Of a stretch of 5,162 bases of DNA, positions 1-5,162 are shown in pieces. Position 1 is the stretch's first letter, and each line of letters opens with the position of its first letter. Location: the NCBI GenBank assembly GCA_003104895.1, contig PQAG01000162.1:6096-11257 (forward strand). The letters are read 5' to 3'. Source of the stretch: Nitrosomonadales bacterium (GTDB lineage: Bacteria > Pseudomonadota > Gammaproteobacteria > Burkholderiales > Sulfuricellaceae). Below the pieces are notes generated by a model. That model saw only the letters and a list, made by a program, of their open reading frames with translations, did not search any database and was not told where the DNA came from. A program made the translations under genes and the position numbers.

Positions 1-272
1 GCCGAGCGCGGCGCCCAGTCGGCCTCGCGCAACTCGTCCAGCATGGCCCCGCGAATGCGCTGGCTGGCATACGTCTCAAACTGCGCGCCCTGTATCGCAT
101 CATAGTGGCTGACCGCATCCAGCAGGCCTATCAGGCCAGCCTGGATCAGATCGTCCACCTGCACGCTGGGCGGCAGTTTTGCCGCCAGATGGTGCGCGAT
201 GCGCTTGACCAGCGGCGCATACTGCGCCACATATTGCTCGTTGCTCTGCAGCTTGCCGTCCGCCCGGTACAT
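1..272 (-). CDS. fliA: Flagellar sigma factor FliA (sigma-28), N-terminal part, cut by the window edge
   Basis: FliA directs RNA polymerase to late flagellar promoters (filament, motor and chemotaxis genes) and is held inactive by FlgM until the hook is finished. Ninety codons plus two bases are visible from an ATG at 272. The protein opens MYRADGKLQS, followed by the sigma-70 family region 2 core: APLVKRIAHHL at residues 19-29, VDDLIQAGLIGLLDAV at 39-54 (region 2.1/2.2, core-polymerase binding), then QFETYASQRIRGAMLDE at 64-80 and LREADWAPRS at 81-90 (regions 2.3/2.4, -10 recognition). The RIRGAMLDELR...DW.PRS string is characteristic of FliA rather than RpoD or RpoS. Regions 3 and 4, including the main FlgM contact surface, lie outside the window. 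The start is 8 bases after the flhG stop, with only a weak GAGCGG in front of it. An in-frame TTG four codons upstream overlaps the flhG stop, but MY.A.GK is the usual FliA beginning, so ATG is preferred. No separate promoter is evident. Confidence 0.95.
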   Translation of the reverse strand, partial: MYRADGKLQSNEQYVAQYAPLVKRIAHHLAAKLPPSVQVDDLIQAGLIGLLDAVSHYDAIQGAQFETYASQRIRGAMLDELREADWAPRS

Positions 273-280
273 ATTACCGC

Positions 281-1177
281 TCAAATCCGCCCCGGCACGC
301 CAGGTTCAAGCGCCGCGGCGCGGCTGGTCTGAATCAGGCGCTGCATGAAGATTTCCAGCTGCCCCTCTTCGCCGCCGGGCGGGGGCCACTGATCCACTTC
401 TTCCGCCAGGTCGCGAAACATCTGTGCCGCCGTGGCAGCGGGAAAAGCGTCCACGGCCGAACGCCCCAGCTGGGTGGCACGGCGCAGTTTCTCGTCGCGC
501 GGCACGCACCCCATGTAATCCAGCGTCACCTTGAGAAAACGGTCCGCCACGCCGGCCACGTTCCTGAACACTGCCTCGCCCTCCTCAGGGCCGGACACCC
601 GGTTCACGATAATATGAAAACTGCGCCGTGCGAAGCCCTGGTTGAGCACCTTGATCAGGGCGTAGGCATCGGTCATCGAAGCCGGCTGCGGGTCCACCAC
701 CAGCACCAGCTCCTGCGCCGCCAGGCTGAGCGGGAGGACATGGCTTGCCACCCCCGCTGCGGCATCGACCAGCACCACGTCAACCGGCTGCGAAAGCTGG
801 CCAAAGGCGCGCACCAGCGATGCCTGCTCTTCCGCGCCCAGGGCAGCAAGGGACTGCACGCCACTGCCTGCTGGAACCACCATGATGCCTTCAGGTCCGG
901 ACAGCATGACCTGTTCCAGCGTGCGTTCCCCCCTCACGACATGGCTCAGGTCGAAATAGGGGGTGAGGCCCAGCGTGCCGGCCACGCTATGTGCGCCCTG
1001 ATGCTCATCCAGCACCATCACCTGCTTGCCGCGTTTGGCCAGCGCCGCCGCCAGATTGATCAAGACCGTGGTCTTGCCCACGCCGCGCCTGCCGCTGGCA
1101 AGCGTCACGATGCGCACGAAAGCGCCGGACAGGAGGCGGCGCAATCCCTCGGCCTGATCCTGCATGACTTCAGCCAC
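281..1177 (-). CDS. flhG: FlhG/FleN, MinD-like regulator of flagellar number, with altered ATPase motifs
   Basis: FlhG is a SIMIBI-class (MinD/ParA-like) protein that limits flagellar number and stimulates the GTPase of FlhF. This copy is 298 residues, a normal length. The activator motif DQAEGLRRL is at residues 7-15. The P-loop SGRRGVGKTT is at 28-37: the Walker lysine K35 is present, but the position of the deviant-Walker signature lysine (KGGxGKT in MinD) is R30, followed by R31. The MinD DxDxGLxN segment reads DEHQGAHS at 57-64, so the usual second aspartate is H59. The DxxAG segment is kept as VDAAAG at 137-142. DPQPASMTDAYALIKVL at 162-178 and the NRV at 192-194 are typical of FlhG. 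The C-terminal stretch LEIFMQRLIQT at 274-284 could be the amphipathic membrane-targeting helix (inference). The start is a GTG that overlaps the flhF end by 8 bases. An in-frame ATG at 1165 (residue 5) would start 4 bases after the flhF stop and still keep DQA; neither has a strong ribosome site. Confidence 0.95.
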   Translation of the reverse strand: MAEVMQDQAEGLRRLLSGAFVRIVTLASGRRGVGKTTVLINLAAALAKRGKQVMVLDEHQGAHSVAGTLGLTPYFDLSHVVRGERTLEQVMLSGPEGIMVVPAGSGVQSLAALGAEEQASLVRAFGQLSQPVDVVLVDAAAGVASHVLPLSLAAQELVLVVDPQPASMTDAYALIKVLNQGFARRSFHIIVNRVSGPEEGEAVFRNVAGVADRFLKVTLDYMGCVPRDEKLRRATQLGRSAVDAFPAATAAQMFRDLAEEVDQWPPPGGEEGQLEIFMQRLIQTSRAAALEPGVPGRI

Positions 1178-2525
1178 GCAGCGTTCCCGCGCCGGAAGCG
1201 CCGTCGTCGCTGGCGCCGGCCATCACCAGGGGGAACTCGCCTTCTTCCAGGCTGAACGAAGCCTGCGTCTCGGCCGGGCGGAATGCCCGATCCACCAGAT
1301 AGGAGGCATTCGCCAGATGCAGGTCTTCCGGCACGCGCTGCCCGTTGGTGATGTAATGCAGGGGCAGCTGGTGGCGGATGATGACATCGAGCGCTCCGCC
1401 GAAGCTGATGGCTTCATCCACCTTGGTCAGGATGCAGCCGTCCATGCCCGAGCCCCGGTAGGCGCGCACCACATCCTCCAGCGTGCTGCCCTGGGCATTG
1501 GCGCCGATCAGCAGCAGGCGCTTGACGCTGCGGCCGCCGCTGGTCAGCAGGGCCACCTGCTCTTCCAGGCGGCGGTCGCGCTGGCTCATGCCCACGGTAT
1601 CGATCAGCACCAGATGCTTGTTCTGCAGGTCGGCCAGGGTGAACTGCAGATCGGCTTCGTCCTTGACCGCATACACCGGCACGCCGAGAATTTTTCCGTA
1701 AATCCGCAACTGCTCGTGCGCGCCGATCCGGTAGCTGTCGGTCGTCAGCAGCGCCAGCTTGTTGGCGCCATGCTTGAGCCGGCAGCGCGCCGCGAGCTTG
1801 GCCACGGTGGTGGTCTTGCCGACCCCGGTGGGGCCGACCAGGGCATAGACGCCGCCTCGGTCGATTATGTCCTCGCCCTCCTTGACCACGCGCAGATTGT
1901 GCATCAGCGCTGCCTTGACCCATTTCATGCCGCGCGCAAAATCGCCGCCGGGCGGCAGCTTTTCCAGCAGCTGGCGCGACAGCGCGGGGCTGAAGCCCAC
2001 GGCCAGCATGTGACGCAGCACTTCCACCTTGACCGGATCGCTGCGCTGCAGCTCGCCCCACGCCAGCCCGGCAAGCTGCCCTTCCAGCATGCCCCGCAGG
2101 GAGCGGATTTCATGCATCATTTCCTGCACCACGCCATCCATGGCATTGGGTGCGGCAGGCGGCGAGATCTGGGGCTTGGTTTTCTGCGATACAGCGGGGG
2201 AAACCGCGTCCAGCATGGCTTCCTGGCGGATGCGCTGCAGCACGCTGATATCCTCCCGGTTGACCGGCTTGGGCTCCTGGCTGGCCGCGCTCAAGCGCGG
2301 CTCCTGGACCCGCTCCTGCTGCGCCTTGCGCGGCTGGCTGATCACCGGCGCCGAAGCCAGCGCGGGGGTGGCGAGGGAAGCCACATCCATGTTGGCCACG
2401 GCCATGATTTCGATCATGCCGTCCACGGAACGGTTGGAAAGAATGATGGCATCCGCGCCCAGGGCATCCCTGACCTGGCGCAATGCCTCTCGGGTATTGG
2501 CGGCGCGGAATTTTTTCACATTCAT
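1170..2525 (-). CDS. flhF: FlhF, SRP-family GTPase for flagellar placement
   Basis: FlhF is the third SRP-type GTPase after Ffh and FtsY. It binds the inner membrane where a flagellum will be built, dimerises with GTP and is stimulated by FlhG. The protein has 451 residues. The N-terminal segment MNVKKFRAANTREALRQV and ALGADAIILSNR (21-32) are typical. A divergent B-region linker rich in Ala, Gln and Pro runs from about 50 to 130. A helical N domain lies at about 160-225 and the G domain at about 226-420. GTPase motifs: G1 GPTGVGKTTT at 231-240; the DSYRIGAHEQLRIYG insertion-box region at 263-277; G3 IDTVGMSQRD at 308-317; G4 TKVDE at 367-371; and GQRVPEDLHLA at 395-405. All nucleotide-binding motifs look intact. 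The last 30 or so residues (ETQASF onward) are acidic and Gly/Ala-rich, with no recognised domain. Its ATG overlaps the flhA stop as ATGA, and no strong Shine-Dalgarno precedes it, so translation is probably coupled to flhA. Confidence 0.97.
   Translation of the reverse strand: MNVKKFRAANTREALRQVRDALGADAIILSNRSVDGMIEIMAVANMDVASLATPALASAPVISQPRKAQQERVQEPRLSAASQEPKPVNREDISVLQRIRQEAMLDAVSPAVSQKTKPQISPPAAPNAMDGVVQEMMHEIRSLRGMLEGQLAGLAWGELQRSDPVKVEVLRHMLAVGFSPALSRQLLEKLPPGGDFARGMKWVKAALMHNLRVVKEGEDIIDRGGVYALVGPTGVGKTTTVAKLAARCRLKHGANKLALLTTDSYRIGAHEQLRIYGKILGVPVYAVKDEADLQFTLADLQNKHLVLIDTVGMSQRDRRLEEQVALLTSGGRSVKRLLLIGANAQGSTLEDVVRAYRGSGMDGCILTKVDEAISFGGALDVIIRHQLPLHYITNGQRVPEDLHLANASYLVDRAFRPAETQASFSLEEGEFPLVMAGASDDGASGAGTLRG
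2522..2525 (-). other. flhA/flhF stop-start overlap (ATGA)
   Basis: The flhF ATG (2525-2523) and the flhA TGA (2524-2522) share bases as ATGA. Such overlaps usually mean translational coupling through termination and reinitiation. The bases just upstream on the minus strand contain only a partial GGGTG match to a ribosome site, which fits dependence on flhA translation. Confidence 0.85.
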
Positions 2526-4606
2526 GCTCTGGCACCCAGCACGGCAGTCACGCGGATATTTTTGGAATCCGGAATTTCAGCATGGGAAATGACCTTGAGC
2601 TGAGGCGCCACGCGGCGCAGGAAGCGCGACAGCAGCGGCCGCAGCGCAGCAGGCACCAGCAGCACCGCGGGCAGCCCCAGCTGTTCCTGCTGCTGCACCG
2701 CCTGGGCGGTCTGCTGCACCAGGTTTTCCGCCAGCCCGGGCTCAAGCCCCAAACCTTCACCCATGCCCTGGGCGGCATGCATCATGATCTGTTCGAGATC
2801 GGGTTCGAGGGTCATCACCTGCAATTCTGCGGCTCCCGGGTAGATTTGCTGCATGATAGCACGGCCCAGCGCGACGCGGACCGCCGCCGTCAGCTCGGCC
2901 GCATCCTGGCTGCGGCCGGCATGATCTGCCAGGGTATCTATGATCGTGCGCATGTCGCGGATGTGCACGCCTTCGTCGAGCAGGTTCTGCAGCACTTTCT
3001 GCACCACGCCCAGCGGCAGCAGCTTGGGCACCAGATCCTCCACCAGCTTGGGCGATTCCTTGGCGAGGTGATCCAGCAACTGCTGCGTCTCTTCGCGCCC
3101 CAGCAGTTCGGCGGCATGGGTCTGGATGATATTGGAGAGGTGGGTCGCCACCACCGTGCTGGAATCCACCACCGTATAGCCGAAGGTCTGGGCCTGGTCG
3201 CGCAGATTGGCCTCGATCCACACCGCCGGCAGGCCGAACGCCGGATCGGTGGTCTGGGTGCCCGGCAGCGTTCCCAGCACCCGTCCGGGGTTGATTGCCA
3301 GGTACATGCCGGCGTAGGCCTCGCCCTGCCCGATTTCCACTCCTTTCAGGCTGATGCGGTAGGCATTGGGGCGCAATTCGAGGTTATCGCGGATATGCAC
3401 CGGCGGCACCAGGAAGCCCATGTCCTGCGCGAATTTCTTGCGGATGCCGCGAATCCGGCGCAACAGCTCCCCATCCTGCGCGCGGTCCACCAGAGGGATC
3501 AGGCGGTAGCCGACTTCCAGCCCGAGCGCGTCCACCGGCATCACGTCGTTCCAGCTCACTTCCTGCATTTCCGGCGCCTGCACGGCTTCTGCTGGCGGCG
3601 CCGCGGGCAGCTCCGGCGCCCTGGCCTTTTGCTCCAGATAATAGGCGGTACCTGCCAGAACGCCGGCCAGAGTAAAAAATGCGACATGGGGCATGTTCGG
3701 GATCACCCCCAGCAAGACCAGAATGGAAGCGGTGATGTACAGCACCGCAGGCCGGTTGAAGAGCTGGCCGATCAGCTGCTGCCCCACATCTTCATCCGTC
3801 GCCACGCGGCTCACCACCATGCCGGCGGCGGTGGAAATGATCAGGGCAGGGATCTGCGCCACCAGGCCGTCACCGATGGCAAGCAGGGTGTAGTTGTTGG
3901 CGGCGGTGGCAAAATCGAGGTTGTGCTGGAAGATGCCCACCAGCAAGCCGCCGATGACGTTGATGAACAGGATCAGGATGCCGGCCACGGCATCACCGCG
4001 CACGAACTTGCTGGCACCGTCCATGGAGCCGAAGAAATCCGCTTCCTGGGAAATCTCTGCGCGCCGCCTGCGCGCCTCTTCTTCGCCGATCAGTCCTGCA
4101 TTGAGATCGGCGTCAATGGCCATCTGCTTGCCGGGCATCGCATCCAGTGTGAAGCGCGCGCTGACCTCTGCGATACGCCCGGCGCCCTTGGTGATCACCA
4201 CAAAGTTGATCACCACCAGAATGATGAACACCACGATGCCGACGGTGTAGTTGCCGCCCACCAGGAAATGCCCGAAGGCCTCGATCACCTTGCCCGCGGC
4301 ATCCGGCCCGGTATGCCCTTCCAGCAGCACCACCCGGGTCGAAGCCACGTTGAGCGAAAGGCGCAGCAGGGTGGTGACCAGCAGCACGGTGGGAAACACC
4401 GCGAATTCCAGCGGTTTCTGGGTGTACAGGCTGACCAGCATCACGATCATCGCGATGGAGATGTTGAAGGTGAACAGCAGGTCGAGCAGGAACGGCGGCA
4501 AGGGCAGCACCATCATCGCCAGAATCAGGATGATGAGAACCGGCCCCACCAGGCCCTTCAGGCCTCGGCGGTTGAGCAGGGGCGGGGCATCCACCCTGGC
4601 ATTCAT
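2522..4606 (-). CDS. flhA: FlhA, flagellar type III export-gate protein
   Basis: FlhA is the large membrane subunit of the flagellar type III export gate. Its nonameric cytoplasmic ring docks chaperone-substrate complexes, and its membrane part takes part in proton-driven export. At 694 residues it is full length. The N-terminal half has about eight hydrophobic segments (roughly 19-36, 40-60, 66-82, 118-138, 204-225, 240-262, 286-303, 306-324). The FHIPEP family signature is clear: LRLSLNVASTRVVLLEGH at 81-98, FGHFLVGGNYTVG at 111-123, and the cytoplasmic loop ITKGAGRIAEVSARFTLDAM at 138-157 with AIDADLNAGLI at 163-173. D205 in KFVRGDAVAGI matches the aspartate (D208 in Salmonella) known to be essential for export. 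An Ala/Pro-rich linker at about 326-355 leads to the C-terminal substrate-docking domain (about 356-694). The start is the ATG 10 bases after the flhB stop, with GAGAGGT well placed as ribosome site. Nothing is missing or unusual. Confidence 0.98.
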   Translation of the reverse strand: MNARVDAPPLLNRRGLKGLVGPVLIILILAMMVLPLPPFLLDLLFTFNISIAMIVMLVSLYTQKPLEFAVFPTVLLVTTLLRLSLNVASTRVVLLEGHTGPDAAGKVIEAFGHFLVGGNYTVGIVVFIILVVINFVVITKGAGRIAEVSARFTLDAMPGKQMAIDADLNAGLIGEEEARRRRAEISQEADFFGSMDGASKFVRGDAVAGILILFINVIGGLLVGIFQHNLDFATAANNYTLLAIGDGLVAQIPALIISTAAGMVVSRVATDEDVGQQLIGQLFNRPAVLYITASILVLLGVIPNMPHVAFFTLAGVLAGTAYYLEQKARAPELPAAPPAEAVQAPEMQEVSWNDVMPVDALGLEVGYRLIPLVDRAQDGELLRRIRGIRKKFAQDMGFLVPPVHIRDNLELRPNAYRISLKGVEIGQGEAYAGMYLAINPGRVLGTLPGTQTTDPAFGLPAVWIEANLRDQAQTFGYTVVDSSTVVATHLSNIIQTHAAELLGREETQQLLDHLAKESPKLVEDLVPKLLPLGVVQKVLQNLLDEGVHIRDMRTIIDTLADHAGRSQDAAELTAAVRVALGRAIMQQIYPGAAELQVMTLEPDLEQIMMHAAQGMGEGLGLEPGLAENLVQQTAQAVQQQEQLGLPAVLLVPAALRPLLSRFLRRVAPQLKVISHAEIPDSKNIRVTAVLGARA

Positions 4607-4611
4607 TCAGA

Positions 4612-4618
4612 ACCTCTC
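4612..4618 (-). promoter_or_regulatory. Ribosome binding site of flhA
   Basis: Reading on the minus strand, GAGAGGT lies five bases before the flhA ATG (TTCTGA-type spacing) and overlaps the TGA stop of flhB. It is the best Shine-Dalgarno match at any of the four gene junctions. It supports the ATG at 4606 as the flhA start and would let ribosomes finishing flhB reinitiate directly on flhA. Confidence 0.75.
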
Positions 4619-5162
4619 AAGCTGCTTCCCTTACAAAATCCAGTTCCGGCGGCACCGGCAACTCGCGCGGCGTTTCGGGCGCGGCGCCGCCATAAGCGCG
4701 ATAGCGGCGCAGCTGGTACACATAAGCCAGCACTTCCGCCACCGCAGTATACAGCTTGGCGGGGATTTCCTGCCCCAGTTCTGCATGCCGGTAGAGGGCG
4801 CGGGCCAGCGGCGGCGCCTCCAGGATCGGCACCCGGTTTTCCTCGCCCAGCTCGCGGATGCGTTGCGCCAGCAGCCCGGCGCCCTTGGCCACCACCTGCG
4901 GCGCGCCCATCCTGCCTTCCTGGTAGCGCAAGGCCACGGCGTAGCGGGTCGGGTTGGTGACGATCACGTCGGCCCTGGGAACCTCGGCCATCATGCGGCG
5001 CCGTGCCGCTTCGCGCTGGAGCTGGCGGATGCGCGCCTTGACGTGCGGATCGCCCTCGGTTTCCTTGGCTTCCTGCCGCACCTCTTCCTTGGTCATCTTG
5101 AGCTGGCGGCTGTGATTCCACAGCTGGAAGGGGACGTCGATCGCGACGATCAGCAGCATCGA
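4617..5162 (-). CDS. flhB: FlhB, export-gate specificity-switch protein, C-terminal part, cut by the window edge
   Basis: FlhB sits in the flagellar export gate and changes export from rod/hook to filament substrates after cleaving itself in its cytoplasmic domain. The visible 181 residues start inside the last membrane region (SMLLIVAIDVPFQLW); about half of the protein, with the membrane helices, lies upstream of the window. Numbering from the methionine at 5159, the basic linker QLKMTKEEVRQEAKETEGDP is at 19-38 and an Arg-rich helix follows at about 42-57. ADVIVTNPTRYAVALRY at 63-79 carries the cleavage site, and APQVVAKGAGLLAQRIREL (86-104) and ILEAPPLARALYRHAELGQ (112-130) are family hallmarks. 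The tail ends near PVPPELDFVREAA, as in other FlhB proteins. The oddity is the cleavage motif: NPTR (69-72), where the family has NPTH. The rest of the domain is well conserved, so the gene looks functional. The stop overlaps the Shine-Dalgarno region of flhA. Confidence 0.97.
   Translation of the reverse strand, partial: SMLLIVAIDVPFQLWNHSRQLKMTKEEVRQEAKETEGDPHVKARIRQLQREAARRRMMAEVPRADVIVTNPTRYAVALRYQEGRMGAPQVVAKGAGLLAQRIRELGEENRVPILEAPPLARALYRHAELGQEIPAKLYTAVAEVLAYVYQLRRYRAYGGAAPETPRELPVPPELDFVREAA

Noticed and set aside
273..280. Possible promoter or terminator between flhG and fliA
   Set aside because: The gap is only 8 bases, too short for either, and I see no hairpin with a T-run on the minus strand around it.
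308..317. FlhF G3 motif DTVG instead of DTAG as a possible defect (residues 309-312 of FlhF, not window bases)
   Set aside because: The residue after DT varies among SRP-type GTPases, and the key Asp and Gly are present, so this is not a meaningful anomaly.
614..1255. A 213-codon plus-strand open frame antisense to flhG
   Set aside because: A shadow of flhG with no ribosome site and no recognisable motif.
2511..2517. Short A/T homopolymer run in the first codons of flhF, a possible slippage site
   Set aside because: It encodes the ordinary Lys-Lys-Phe of MNVKKF, which is typical for FlhF. The reading frame continues intact, and I see no alternative product.
1164..2603. A 479-codon plus-strand open frame antisense to flhF
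   Set aside because: The same composition artefact: His/Gln-rich, no domain, fully opposite an intact FlhF reading frame.
2483..4960. An 825-codon plus-strand open frame antisense to flhB, flhA and the start of flhF
   Set aside because: It is complementary to clearly conserved flagellar genes. Its translation is rich in His, Gln, Arg and Gly with no recognisable domain, as expected for the antisense of GC-rich codons. Its length is striking but explained by the rarity of stop codons on that strand.

Overview
The window is a densely packed flagellar gene cluster read entirely from the minus strand. In transcription order (right to left) it holds the 3' part of flhB, complete flhA, complete flhF, complete flhG (fleN) and the 5' part of fliA. 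Both end genes are cut by the window edges. There is no gap longer than 10 bases between genes, and I see no RNA gene, mobile element, CRISPR array, terminator or convincing promoter.

The DNA is GC-rich. The contiguous order flhB-flhA-flhF-flhG-fliA, together with the protein sequences, suggests a proteobacterium, most likely a betaproteobacterium. That is a judgement from gene order and sequence resemblance, not from a search. The presence of FlhF and FlhG suggests controlled flagellar number and placement, often polar, but placement cannot be read from this DNA.

Layout: 4617-5162 encodes the cytoplasmic half of FlhB, the export-gate subunit that switches substrate specificity. 2522-4606 encodes FlhA, the large export-gate protein. 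1170-2525 encodes FlhF, an SRP-type GTPase that marks the assembly site. 281-1177 encodes FlhG, a MinD-like regulator that acts on FlhF. 1-272 encodes the first 90 residues of FliA (sigma-28), which transcribes the late flagellar genes. The junctions are a 10-base gap carrying a Shine-Dalgarno sequence, a 4-base ATGA overlap, an 8-base overlap (or 4-base gap, depending on start choice) and an 8-base gap. This points to one transcript with coupled translation that delivers the export gate, the placement system and the late-gene sigma factor together.

I found no new system here. Two residue-level oddities deserve attention. FlhB has NPTR where the family has the NPTH autocleavage motif. FlhG keeps its FlhF-activating DQA motif but has replaced the signature lysine of its deviant Walker A loop and the usual catalytic aspartate.
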